A stretch of DNA of 53,469 bases, from positions 1 to 53,469 of the forward strand of contig DATKPC010000050.1 of NCBI GenBank assembly GCA_035524275.1, read 5' to 3'. Source of the stretch: DATKPC01 sp035524275 (GTDB lineage Bacteria; Pseudomonadota; Gammaproteobacteria; Burkholderiales; Burkholderiaceae_F). Every line of letters starts with the position of its first letter. Position 1 is the stretch's first letter. The notes beneath the pieces are model-generated. The model saw only the letters and a list, made by a program, of their open reading frames with translations. It did not search any database and had not been told where the DNA came from. Shown one piece after another: positions 25,249 to 34,112 of the stretch. Made by a program: the position numbers and the translations under genes.

Positions 25249-25845
25249 TCAGGCGATCAGCTCGATGACCTGTCCGGTCATCGAACCCTGGACGACATCG
25301 ACGTAGGCCTCGGCGACGGTCGACGCCGTCAGGCCGAGATTCGGATCCATCCTCAGCTTCGTCAGCGTCTCCGAAACCCACGGCGGACTGACGACATTGA
25401 TCCGAATGCCTCGCGGCGCCTCCAGCGCCGCGGCGCGGGCGAAGGCTTCGAGCCCGGCGTTCACGAGGCTGATCGCGCTGCTGCCGGGCGTCGGCGCACG
25501 GCTCAGGATCCCGCTGGTGACGACGATCACGCCGCGATCGCGCACGCACTTGACGGCTTCGCGAACGATATGGACCTGGCCCATCAGCTTGTTCTGCAGG
25601 CAGAACGCGAAATCGTCGTCCGACAGGTCGGCCAGCGGCTTGAAACGCGCCGCGCCGGCGGCGCAGATCACGCCGTCGATCGGACCGATATGCTCGAACA
25701 GTGCGCGAACGGACGCCGCCGACGAGATATCGACGCGAAACGGCTCCGTCCGTCGGGTGACGGGGACGACCTCGTGCCGTTTGCCCAGCGCGGCGACCAC
25801 GGCCTGTCCGATCGTGCCGGTGGCACCGATAACTATCAACCTCAT
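25249..25845 (-). CDS. Short SDR-fold protein lacking the catalytic Tyr-Lys pair
   Basis: A 198-residue Rossmann-fold protein with VIGATGTIGQAV at residues 5-16, CAAGAARF (NAG-like) and VTSGILS with Ser111. Where classical SDRs have YxxxK, this reads SSAISLVNAGLEAF, with no Tyr or Lys at the expected spacing. A recognised group of short SDR-like proteins shares this feature. A GGGGGAG ribosome binding site stands before the ATG. Substrate and catalytic competence are unknown. Confidence 0.85.
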   Translation of the reverse strand: MRLIVIGATGTIGQAVVAALGKRHEVVPVTRRTEPFRVDISSAASVRALFEHIGPIDGVICAAGAARFKPLADLSDDDFAFCLQNKLMGQVHIVREAVKCVRDRGVIVVTSGILSRAPTPGSSAISLVNAGLEAFARAAALEAPRGIRINVVSPPWVSETLTKLRMDPNLGLTASTVAEAYVDVVQGSMTGQVIELIA

Positions 25846-26032
25846 GCGAAGCTCCCCCTGTGCGTCGTCTCGGAACGCTCAAGGCGAACTTTACGCAAGT
25901 CGACGAGCTGGCGCCCGGGCTCCGGCGGCACCCGATCGCTTCCGTCGCCTGTTCATGCAAGGCGCTTCGGCGCCACGGGGGCGCAAGCGACTTGGCGGCT
26001 TGTGTCGCGCGATCGTCGCGTCCTGCGACCCG

Positions 26033-28276
26033 TCAGATGTCGACGCCCGTGAAAGGCACGGTAAATCCGTCCTCGAGGTCGTTCGCGGGGCCGGGTCCCG
26101 ATCGCGGCTTCGCGGCCGGGGGCGAGGCGGACGCCGTCACCCGGACGCCGGCGGATCGCTTCAGGACAAAATGGGCCAGTTCGCCCGCGGCGAGCGGCGG
26201 GCAAAGCACGAAGCCCTGCGCCATGTCGCATCCGACGGCGCGCAGGAATTCGACCTGCTCCCAACGTTCGACGCCTTCGGCAATCACGACCTTGTTCTGC
26301 GCGTGGGCCATCTTCACGACGGCCGCGACGATGGATCCGGCCTCGTTCTGCGCGTTCGCGTCGCCGATCAGCTCCGGGTCCATCTTGACCATCCGCGGAT
26401 GACGGGACTTCAGGAGCGCCAACGACGCGAAGCCGCGCCCAAAATCGTCGATCGCGATGCCACAACCGGCCTGCGACAGCGCATCGAGGGCAGCGGAACC
26501 CGTGGTCCCCGCTCGGTTGAACTGGCCTTCGTTGACCTCGAGGACGAGCGCCTCGTGCGGCATCCCCGCGGCGCCGAGCGCGCTCTCGACGGTGCTCAAG
26601 AAGCCGGACCGCTGCAGCTGTTCCAGCGAGACGTTGACGGCGACCTGCGGCACCGGCACGCCGTCGTCGTGCCACTGCCGGAATTGCTTGCAGGCCAGCG
26701 CAATGACCTGCGTTCCGAGCGCGTCCGCCAGGCCCTGTTCGTCGGCAAATTCGATGAACGCCGACGGTGGGGTCAGCCCGCGATCCGGGTGCTGCCAGCG
26801 CACCAGCGCCTCGACGCCGACGATCCGCCCGGCGCGGCCCCTTCCGCCGTCCCGCAGGTCGAATTGCGGCTGGAAATACAGGACGAACTCGTTGCGCTGC
26901 AGAGCCTCGCGAAGTTGCCGGTCAAGCAGGACCCGGCGCTGCTCCTCGGCGCGCATGTGGTCCTCGTAGAACGCGAATCGGCTGCGCCCTGCCTTCTTGG
27001 CCTGCGCCAGCGCCGTGTCGGCGTTCTTCAGCAGGTCCTCGGCGCGGACGCCGTGGTCCGGGCTCAACGCGATGCCGGCACTTGCCGACAGGTAGATCGA
27101 TTGGCCGCCGACGTCGTAGCGCCGCGACAGCGCGCCGATCAACGTGCGCGCCGCGCCGGCGCTTTCCTTCCTCGTTGCGCGCGTTCGCATCACGATCGCG
27201 AAGTTGTCGCCGCGAAAGCGCCCGACCACGTCGTTCCGCTCGACGCTCTTGCGCAGGCGTTCGGCCGCAAGGACGAGCAGCAGGTCGCCCACCGTGTGGC
27301 CCAGCGTCGTATTGATCTGCTGGAAACGATCAAATCCCAGCACGATGATCGCGATCGCATAGGAGCCGGCCTGTGCCGCACCGGATTCGGAGTCCAGAGC
27401 AGCGGTGAAGCCGGCAAGGTTCGGCAAACCCGTCAGCGCATCGCGGATGCTCTTCGCGCTCGACTTGCGCTCCGCGTCCTCCGCCGAGGCCGCGAGGTTC
27501 AGCCGAAGGACGACGCTGTCGACAATCGTCCGCTCCTCGGCATCGAGCGGCGCGGCATCGCGCCGTGCGAGCACGACGTACCCGCGCGGCCAGTCGCTCA
27601 ACCCGATGACCACGAGACTGAAGCGCGCGCCCGGGCACTGCTGGGCGAGCCGCTCGACAACGGCGGGAGGAAGCGGCAGTTCGTCGAACCCGACGGTGTC
27701 CCGGTGCTGCCCAAGCCGGTCCAGCCACGCCGGATTCAAGGGGAAACGCCCGGTCGCGACCTTCCCGCTTCCTGTCGCGAAACCCAACGCGAGGTCGATC
27801 GACAGGCCGTCGGCGACGTCGACGAGAACGACGACGGCCGCGTCGGTCGCCGGCACGCGCAGCAGGCAGCGCACCGCAACCTGGACCAGCGGCGGAAGTC
27901 CGCGCGCCTCGCCAATCGCCCGATCCATCTGGGCAACGGCCTCGAAGGCGCCGAAGCGCCGCCCGAGGTCGCGCGCAGCATCGTTCAGCGAATGGCCGAT
28001 CCGAGCGACCGGGCCGTCATCGGTGACTTCGAACGGCACATCGAACTGCCGCTTGCGCAGCCTCTGCACCGCCGCGTCCAGGTCGCCGAGCCGTTTCTCG
28101 TCCTGCCGGCGCCACCGCAACATCAGCAGGAGACAGATGGCGGTCCCTCCAACGCCGCAGACCGCCACGGCGGCCATGGCCGGCACCATCCGAAAGGAGG
28201 CCAGGAGGCTGGCGAATCCGAGGGTGCCGAGCTGCCATGCCAGCAGTTGCCGGACCTTGCGCTGCAGTGGGGACAT
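26033..28276 (-). CDS. Membrane-anchored GGDEF-EAL cyclic-di-GMP phosphodiesterase
   Basis: A 747-residue protein. Order: two N-terminal membrane segments (about residues 12-50), a HAMP-like linker, a GAF-like sensor region (about 90-260), a GGDEF domain whose signature is altered to RGDNF (in GRFRGDNFAIV), and a C-terminal EAL domain. The EAL catalytic set looks complete: VGVEALVRWQHP, AVNVS, LEVNEG, IDDFGRGFASL, VKMD, IAEGVE and AQGF. It is therefore predicted to hydrolyse c-di-GMP, with the GGDEF part perhaps binding GTP as a regulator. The ATG at 28276 is chosen because a membrane helix follows; the frame is open further upstream. Confidence 0.9.
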   Translation of the reverse strand: MSPLQRKVRQLLAWQLGTLGFASLLASFRMVPAMAAVAVCGVGGTAICLLLMLRWRRQDEKRLGDLDAAVQRLRKRQFDVPFEVTDDGPVARIGHSLNDAARDLGRRFGAFEAVAQMDRAIGEARGLPPLVQVAVRCLLRVPATDAAVVVLVDVADGLSIDLALGFATGSGKVATGRFPLNPAWLDRLGQHRDTVGFDELPLPPAVVERLAQQCPGARFSLVVIGLSDWPRGYVVLARRDAAPLDAEERTIVDSVVLRLNLAASAEDAERKSSAKSIRDALTGLPNLAGFTAALDSESGAAQAGSYAIAIIVLGFDRFQQINTTLGHTVGDLLLVLAAERLRKSVERNDVVGRFRGDNFAIVMRTRATRKESAGAARTLIGALSRRYDVGGQSIYLSASAGIALSPDHGVRAEDLLKNADTALAQAKKAGRSRFAFYEDHMRAEEQRRVLLDRQLREALQRNEFVLYFQPQFDLRDGGRGRAGRIVGVEALVRWQHPDRGLTPPSAFIEFADEQGLADALGTQVIALACKQFRQWHDDGVPVPQVAVNVSLEQLQRSGFLSTVESALGAAGMPHEALVLEVNEGQFNRAGTTGSAALDALSQAGCGIAIDDFGRGFASLALLKSRHPRMVKMDPELIGDANAQNEAGSIVAAVVKMAHAQNKVVIAEGVERWEQVEFLRAVGCDMAQGFVLCPPLAAGELAHFVLKRSAGVRVTASASPPAAKPRSGPGPANDLEDGFTVPFTGVDI

Positions 28277-28298
28277 GCAGCCGATCGTGCCGCGCAAC

Positions 28299-28317
28299 AC
28301 CACGCGGAAATCGTGGT
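28299..28317. promoter_or_regulatory. Inverted repeat upstream of the EAL gene
   Basis: ACCACG-CGGAAAT-CGTGGT lies 22 bases before the start codon of the GGDEF-EAL gene, next to an AT-richer stretch (GTTTAAAC). The arms are perfect but only six bases. It is a candidate operator in the 259-base region shared with the divergent sigma factor gene; no other element is seen in that region. Confidence 0.3.
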
Positions 28318-28535
28318 TTAAACGGTCCAATCGCGCCGCTTTTCGACGCCGGCATGCCCCGCCGCGTCGCCCGATCCCGCCTAGGCGTGGTTTTTCGACC
28401 CATCCTGCCCCCGGAGGTGAAACCGGATCCGGCGTCGCGACGTACTCCTTGTCAGGATCGACATGGCGCCGGCGCGATGGACCGCGCGCTCGATCCGCCT
28501 CCGGGCCTGCCGGGCTCAACTGACGAGCATCACGC

Positions 28536-29315
28536 ATGAATGCAGCCGCAGTGGCACCTCGGACCTTGGATTGGGACTCAAGATTCTTCGACGAGGGCGC
28601 CGCTTCCGATGCCCCGCCCGACCCCCGCTGGCCGGACGCGCCGTCGGGGGACTGGCCCGGCGAGCCGGATGAAGCCGACGCTGCCGGCCGCGCGCAGCCT
28701 GCGCCGGAGCTGCGAGGCGAGCACGTCGACCGGCTACCGACCTGGGCGTCGGAAGCACAGCTGCAAACATGGATCCGTGCAATCGTCGGGCAGGACGAGG
28801 CCGCGTTGGCGGCGCTGTATGACGGCACGCTGGGACGCGTCTACGGCCTGGTGCATTGCATCGTTCGCGACTCGGCGCTTGCGGAGGAAGTCGTCGAGGA
28901 CACGTATTTCCAGGTCTGGCGCCAGGCCGGCCGCTTCGACCCGGCCCGCGGAAAGGCGATCACCTGGCTTCTGGGCATGGCGCGGTCGCGCGCGCTCGAC
29001 GCCATCCGCCGCGAAGCGCGCTTCCGGCACGAGTCGCTGGACGACGAAGGAGCGGTCGAAGTTCCGGACGCCGGACCGGCGTGCGAAGACCTGCTCGACG
29101 CCGCGCGATACCACGCCGAACTGCGGCGTGCCTTCGCGCTGCTGGGTGCGCAGCCGCGGCAGCTCGTTTCCCTTGCCTTCCTGCGCGGATTGAGCCACGA
29201 CGAGATCGCCGCCCATATGCGATTGCCGCTGGGCACGGTCAAGTCCCAGATACGTCGTGCGCTGATCGTGCTGCGCGAAGCGCTCGGCGACGGATTCCGG
29301 GCAACCGTCGCCTGA
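28536..29315 (+). CDS. ECF-type RNA polymerase sigma factor
   Basis: A 259-residue sigma-70-family factor. Region 2 spans roughly residues 85-155 (ALYDGTLGRVYGLVHCIV, AEEVVEDTYFQVWRQAGRFD, ITWLLGMARSRALDAIRRE). Region 4 is at the C-terminus (QLVSLAFLRGLSHDEIAAHM followed by LPLGTVKSQIRRAL). It has no sigma region 3. About 80 N-terminal residues rich in Asp, Pro and Ala are an unusual extension for an ECF factor. It is followed 52 bases later by a ChrR-like cupin gene, the usual place for an anti-sigma factor. Confidence 0.9.
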   Translation: MNAAAVAPRTLDWDSRFFDEGAASDAPPDPRWPDAPSGDWPGEPDEADAAGRAQPAPELRGEHVDRLPTWASEAQLQTWIRAIVGQDEAALAALYDGTLGRVYGLVHCIVRDSALAEEVVEDTYFQVWRQAGRFDPARGKAITWLLGMARSRALDAIRREARFRHESLDDEGAVEVPDAGPACEDLLDAARYHAELRRAFALLGAQPRQLVSLAFLRGLSHDEIAAHMRLPLGTVKSQIRRALIVLREALGDGFRATVA

Positions 29316-29367
29316 CCGCCGTGCCCCGCGGCACGACGACGTTCGTACCTGCCCCGAAAGTTCTTCG

Positions 29368-30231
29368 ATGAGCGACTCCATATTCCCTACGTTGACGGTG
29401 TCTCGCCCACCCGATCCGCTCGACGACGAGTTCGGCGCCGTGATGGCTGAAGCCGTTGCCGACTCGACAACGCTCCGGGCCGCGGCCGAATCCGGCGCCC
29501 GACCGTCCTCGACAGTCCGCGGGCGCCTTCTGGCGCGCCTCGCGGCATCGCGCGCCGACGCGCGGCGCATGGTCACGGTGCGCGGTGCGCATTCCGGGAC
29601 GCAACGCCTCGCCGACGGCGTGCGGGCGCGACCGCTCCATGTCGCCGAGCGAGAGCGCGCGACAAGACCCGGAGAACCTCGACGCGCACGATTGATCGAG
29701 ATGGCGCCCGCGACGACCTGGCAAGGTCCGGTCGACATCGCCCTGCAACGCGACTGGCTCGTTCTCGCCGGCTCCGTTCAACTGGGAGCCGAGCGCCTGT
29801 TGCCGCGCGACTACCACGTCGATCCGTCCGGCTCGAGCCGCCAGGCGGTTCGTACGGACGAGGGCGCGCTGCTCTACCTGCGCGAAGCCGACCTCTGCGC
29901 CGGCCCGCGCGATGCGGCATACACCGTGCGCGATCGCGATACCGCATGGCCGGAAATCATCCCCGGCGTCCATCGGCGCGTGTTGTGGGTCCGCGAAGGC
30001 CAGGCCGCGATGCTGTACTACGCGCGCGCAGGCAGCCGGCTACCGCAGCACACGCACGGCCATGACGAGGAATGCCTGATGGTCCAGGGCGAGCTATTCC
30101 TCGACGACCTGCTGCTGCGGGCGGCCGACTACCAGCTCGCGCCGGCCGGCACCGGGCACAAGGTGACCGAGACCGATACCGGCGTCGTCGTCTACGCGCA
30201 CGGCGATCTCGACCTGCGCGTCGTCGCGTAG
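29368..30231 (+). CDS. ChrR-like double-cupin protein, putative anti-sigma partner
   Basis: A 287-residue protein. The C-terminal cupin (about residues 180-287) has a complete metal-binding pattern, LPQHTHGHDEECLMVQGE followed by APAGTGHKV, as in the ChrR cupin. A less conserved first cupin lies before it (VDIALQRDWLVLAGSVQLG). The N-terminal 100 residues take the place of the ChrR anti-sigma domain but contain no Cys and lack the HxxxCxxC zinc motif. The gene lies directly behind the ECF sigma gene, so it probably controls that factor, but by a zinc-independent contact or only as a sensor. Confidence 0.8.
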   Translation: MSDSIFPTLTVSRPPDPLDDEFGAVMAEAVADSTTLRAAAESGARPSSTVRGRLLARLAASRADARRMVTVRGAHSGTQRLADGVRARPLHVAERERATRPGEPRRARLIEMAPATTWQGPVDIALQRDWLVLAGSVQLGAERLLPRDYHVDPSGSSRQAVRTDEGALLYLREADLCAGPRDAAYTVRDRDTAWPEIIPGVHRRVLWVREGQAAMLYYARAGSRLPQHTHGHDEECLMVQGELFLDDLLLRAADYQLAPAGTGHKVTETDTGVVVYAHGDLDLRVVA

Positions 30232-30294
30232 ACCGAAGAACGGACCGCCCCACGCATCGGCCCGGTCGTTCAAGCCGCCGCCCTCTCTCCCATC

Positions 30295-30318
30295 GGCTCC
30301 CGCTTGCGCGGGCTAGGG
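30295..30318. repeat. CCCGC-TTGC-GCGGG hairpin after the sigma/cupin pair
   Basis: A five-base-arm hairpin with a four-base loop in a run resembling CTCTCTCCCATCGGCTCCCGC, located between the cupin gene and the convergent histidine kinase. It resembles a degenerate version of the CTCCCGC-type repeat at 16.57 kb. It may act as a weak terminator stem, though no T-run follows. Confidence 0.3.
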
Positions 30319-32298
30319 CCTGCCATCTTTCGCCGCGCCGGGCGGCGCCTCCGTCGCGGGCACCCGTTCGAGCGTGGCAAAGAACACGCTGCCGATACCG
30401 GGTAGGCTATGAACGCCGACGGTGCCGCCCTGGGCTTCGACGAGGCGCTTCGTCAGCGCCAGGCCGAGACCGGATCCGCGATGTCCAGCGCTGTAACCCC
30501 GTTCCAGCTGGCTGAACTCGCTGAACAGCGACTCGATGTCCGCCGGCTCGATGCCGATGCCGGTGTCCTCGACCTCGATGCGGAATCGCCGTGCATCCTG
30601 CGGCCGCGCACGAGCCGTCACCGATCCGCCACGCGGAGTGAACTTCAATGCGTTCGACAGGTAGTTGTAGAGCACCTGCTGCAGGCGCGAGGGATCGACG
30701 ACGATGCCCGTGAGATCCTCGTCGACGGTCCAGGCGAGCGCGATGCCCTTCTGCGATGCGTCCGGCCGCACGGTCTCCACGGACTCGGCGAACAGTTCGC
30801 GCAGGTCGACGGGCTGCGGATGGAACCGCAATTTGCCGGACTCGATCTTGGCGACGTCCAGGATATCGTTGACCAGTTCGAGCAGATGCCGGCCGCTCGA
30901 CAGGATGTTGCCGACGTACAAGTCGAACTTCGGCGACCCGACCGTCGCCGCGCCACGCTGCAGCAGCTCAGCGAAACCGATGATGGCATTGAGCGGCGTC
31001 CGCAACTCGTGCGACATGTTCGCGAAGAATGCATTCTTCGTCCGGGTCACTTCCCGGATGTGGAGGTTTTCGGCCTCCAGGCGCTCGGCCCGCCGTTGCC
31101 TCGAGACGTCGCGCGCGATCTTCGATGCGCCGACGATGCGTCCGTGCCCGTCGCGTATCGGAGAGATCGACACCGATACCTCGAGCAGCCGGCCGTCCTT
31201 GGCCCGGCGCACCGTGTCGAACGGCGGAACGGTCGATCCGCGCACGACATCCGAGATGATCCGCATCTCCTCCGGCAGCCGGTCGGTGGGGAAGAGCATC
31301 TGGATCGGACGGCCGACCGCCTCGTCCGCCGAATACCCGAACATCCGTTCGGCGCCCGGATTCCAACTCGTGATGCGGCCGGCGAGCGTCTTGCCGATGA
31401 TCGCGTCCTGGGACGATTTCACGATCGCCGCCAGCCGGTTCGACTCCTCCTCCGCCGCCAGCAACCTCGTCATGTCGCGAAAGACGATCACCACGCCGCG
31501 CACCGCGCCGTCGCCGCCGTCGGTGAGGGACGATTTCGCCTCGACCGGCGTCCGGCGGCCATCGCGCGCGACGACGACGATCCGTTGCGCGGTCGGGAGC
31601 GACAGGCCAAGTTCGACGAGGACGTCGACAAGGCCGCGCGTACCCGGCGAGGGCTGCCGGTCGTCGCGACTGAACACCTTCCAGAAATCGATCCCGACAG
31701 CCTCGGTCGACCGCCATCCGGTCACGCGTTCCGCCACGGCGTTGATGCTCGTCACGCGTCCCGTGCGGTCCGTCGCAATGAAGCCGGCTTCGATGCTTGC
31801 CAGGGTCAGCGCCAGGCGCTGCTGCAGCTCGAACAGCGATTCCTCGACGCCCCTGCGCCGGGCCATCGCGTCCTGCAGCGATCGCATGGCCCGCTCGAGC
31901 GGCGACGGTCGCTCGGGCGCGGAGGGCGCCGCATCGGGGTCGACGGTCAATTGCGATGCGAATCCGACGACCTCGCCGTCCGAGACGAACGGTTCATAGT
32001 GGGTGATCGCCTGGCGCAGGCCGGCGCCATCCCCCGCCAGCAGGCCCGCGAAAACCTGCCGCTTTCCCTCGAGAACGCGCAGGACGTAGGGCTCGTGAAA
32101 CGCGAAAAGCTCGGCGCCCAGTACCTCACGCATCGGCTGCCCGATGAGCCGGTCCGGATCCGTCCCGAAACATCGCGCATAGGCGAGGTTGGAAAACCGG
32201 CACGACAGCGTCGCGTCCCAGTACGCCAGCATCGACGGTACGGCATCCGCGACGCGCAACGCGAATTTTTCCGCATCCGGTCGAACGGTTGAATTCAC
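30313..32298 (-). CDS. Soluble PAS-domain sensor histidine kinase
   Basis: A 661-residue kinase with three PAS-like domains. The first starts at the N-terminus (VADAVPSMLAYWDATLSCRFSN), the second near 165 (LASIEAGFIATDRTGRVTSIN) and the third near 290 (IVKSSQDAIIGKTLAGRITSWN). Then come the H-box FANMSHELRTPLNAIIGF (His near 435), the N-box NYLSNALKFTP, G1 DTGIGIE and G2 GSGLGLALTKRLV. No membrane segments are visible, so the signal is cytoplasmic. No response-regulator gene or receiver domain is adjacent, making it an orphan kinase. Confidence 0.9.
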   Translation of the reverse strand: MNSTVRPDAEKFALRVADAVPSMLAYWDATLSCRFSNLAYARCFGTDPDRLIGQPMREVLGAELFAFHEPYVLRVLEGKRQVFAGLLAGDGAGLRQAITHYEPFVSDGEVVGFASQLTVDPDAAPSAPERPSPLERAMRSLQDAMARRRGVEESLFELQQRLALTLASIEAGFIATDRTGRVTSINAVAERVTGWRSTEAVGIDFWKVFSRDDRQPSPGTRGLVDVLVELGLSLPTAQRIVVVARDGRRTPVEAKSSLTDGGDGAVRGVVIVFRDMTRLLAAEEESNRLAAIVKSSQDAIIGKTLAGRITSWNPGAERMFGYSADEAVGRPIQMLFPTDRLPEEMRIISDVVRGSTVPPFDTVRRAKDGRLLEVSVSISPIRDGHGRIVGASKIARDVSRQRRAERLEAENLHIREVTRTKNAFFANMSHELRTPLNAIIGFAELLQRGAATVGSPKFDLYVGNILSSGRHLLELVNDILDVAKIESGKLRFHPQPVDLRELFAESVETVRPDASQKGIALAWTVDEDLTGIVVDPSRLQQVLYNYLSNALKFTPRGGSVTARARPQDARRFRIEVEDTGIGIEPADIESLFSEFSQLERGYSAGHRGSGLGLALTKRLVEAQGGTVGVHSLPGIGSVFFATLERVPATEAPPGAAKDGRP

Positions 32299-32666
32299 GG
32301 CGCGAGACTCCCGCAGCAGCGCGTCGCCACCGCCGCGCGCGCCGGGGACGCGGCATTCCCCGCGGCGAAATCAAGGACATCGCGCGATGGCGAGATCCCG
32401 TCAGCGTATCAGCACTTGCCCGTCGCGACGAATCTTTCGCACGACGCCGAAGCCTACGATCGCCTGATCGATACCCGAATCCCGCGGCAGCGGCGAAATA
32501 TCGAGGAGAATCCGGCAGGTCTGCGCAACCACGCGCCGTGCCCGGCGTGCTATCCGATCGCCCGTGGCGGCCCGCGGACCCAATTTTTCCGTCGGCCACC
32601 CGTCCCCCATCTTGTCGCGCGCCTTGCTCGCGACCTTCCCGCTTCGTCATCAAGGGCACCGCATCC
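32299..32666. other. Gene-free divergent region, kinase to MFS transporter
   Basis: This 368-base stretch separates two divergent genes and must hold their promoters. I see no convincing -35/-10 pair, no strong palindrome and no small coding frame with a ribosome binding site. Confidence 0.4.
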
Positions 32667-33965
32667 ATGTCGACCCGGCCGAGCACCGAAAGTCCACCGG
32701 CGGTGGCCACCGCAACCCTCGCATTTTCCGGCTACCAGCGCTTCGTGACTGGCGTGCTTGCTTTCCTGCAATTCACGCTCGTCCTCGACTTCATGATGCT
32801 GTCGCCGCTCGGCGCGCTCGTGATTCCCGCGCTCCGGATCTCGCCATCGCAGTTCGGGCTCGTCGTCTCGACCTATGCGTTCGCCGCCGGCATCTCCGGG
32901 TTCCTGACAGCGGGCTTTGCCGACCGCTTCGACCGCCGGAAGCTGCTGCTGTTCTTCTATTTGGGATTCCTGGCCGGAACCTTGTTGTGCGGCGTGGCCG
33001 GCAGCTACGCGTTCCTGCTTTTCGCGCGGATGGTCACGGGTTTGTTCGCCGGCGTCGTCGGCTCGGTCTCTTTCGCGATCGTCACGGACCTCTTCCCGCT
33101 GCAACTGCGCGGACGGGTGATGGGCGTGATCCAGGCTTCCTTTTCGGCGAGCAGCGTGCTTGGCATCCCGATCTCGCTGTCGCTGTCGAATCAATGGGGC
33201 TGGAACGCCCCTTACCTGATGATCGTCGGCATCGGCGCCGCCGTCGGGCTCGTGATACGGACCTATCTTCGCCCCGTCGACGAGCACCTGAAACTGCACC
33301 CCGACCGCAGTCCGTTGCACCACCTTCGACAGACGCTGGTGACGCGTCGTTACCAGCTCGGATTCGCGGCGACCGGACTGCTCTCGGTCGGCGGTTTCAT
33401 GCTGATGCCGTTCGTCAGTGTCTTCAACGTGCAGAACGTCGGCCTGGCGCTGGGACAACTGCCCTGGCTCTACCTGATCACCGGCCTCGCTTCGATGTTG
33501 ACCGCACCGTTGATCGGGCGCGCCAGCGACAGGCTCGGCACGTTCCGCGTCTTCGCGTTCGGTTGTGCGATGACGATCATCATGGTGACGATCTTCACGC
33601 GGCTGGGTCGAACGCCGCTGACGACGACCGCCGCCATCATGGTGTTGCTGCAGGTCGGCATCTTCTCGCGGATCATCGCTTCGTCGGTGCTGACCTCCGC
33701 GCTGCCGGCACCCGCCGACCGCGGCGCGTACATGTCCATCAGCGCGTCGATCCAGCAGGTCTCCGGCGGCGTCGCCGCGGTGATCGCGGGACTCGTCGTC
33801 GTCCAGGAACCCGCAGGACCCCTGCATCATTTCGACGTCCTCGGCGACATCCTCGTCGGAACGACCCTCGTCACGCTGGTCCTGATGCGTTACGTCAATC
33901 GCGAGGTCGCCATCCCGCGCGAATCCGGCGCGACGGGCGAAGCCGCGGGCATCGCCAAGGGCTGA
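32667..33965 (+). CDS. MFS transporter
   Basis: A 432-residue membrane protein with about 12 hydrophobic segments. It has the MFS loop 2-3 motif GFADRFDRRKLLLF and repeats of the superfamily pattern in the second half (IGRASDRLGTFRVF). LDFMMLSPLGALVIPALRIS in helix 1 resembles drug/sugar efflux permeases that start with LDFMI(M)-PLGP. It probably exports a small compound. The ATG at 32667 is the first reasonable start. The final 25 residues are cytoplasmic. Confidence 0.88.
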   Translation: MSTRPSTESPPAVATATLAFSGYQRFVTGVLAFLQFTLVLDFMMLSPLGALVIPALRISPSQFGLVVSTYAFAAGISGFLTAGFADRFDRRKLLLFFYLGFLAGTLLCGVAGSYAFLLFARMVTGLFAGVVGSVSFAIVTDLFPLQLRGRVMGVIQASFSASSVLGIPISLSLSNQWGWNAPYLMIVGIGAAVGLVIRTYLRPVDEHLKLHPDRSPLHHLRQTLVTRRYQLGFAATGLLSVGGFMLMPFVSVFNVQNVGLALGQLPWLYLITGLASMLTAPLIGRASDRLGTFRVFAFGCAMTIIMVTIFTRLGRTPLTTTAAIMVLLQVGIFSRIIASSVLTSALPAPADRGAYMSISASIQQVSGGVAAVIAGLVVVQEPAGPLHHFDVLGDILVGTTLVTLVLMRYVNREVAIPRESGATGEAAGIAKG

Positions 33966-34112
33966 GCGCCTCGCGGAGCGATCGATGCGCCCGAGCACCG
34001 ACCACGGCGCCCGGGCTTTCGTCGCGACCTTCTTGCCGCCGGCTATCGACGATGTCGCCGCCGCCGAGGCCATTGGCGACGGTGCCGTCATTCGCCGATG
34101 GCGGTGCCGCGT

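Noticed and set aside
25397..28321. Long plus-strand open frame opposite the GGDEF-EAL gene
   Set aside because: Low-complexity Arg-rich translation; the minus strand has clear GAF, GGDEF and EAL motifs.
30409..32292. Plus-strand open frame opposite the histidine kinase
   Set aside because: Antisense shadow; kinase boxes are on the minus strand.
32550..34091. Minus-strand open frame opposite the MFS gene
   Set aside because: Highly charged Arg/Asp/Glu-rich shadow; the plus strand shows 12 membrane segments.
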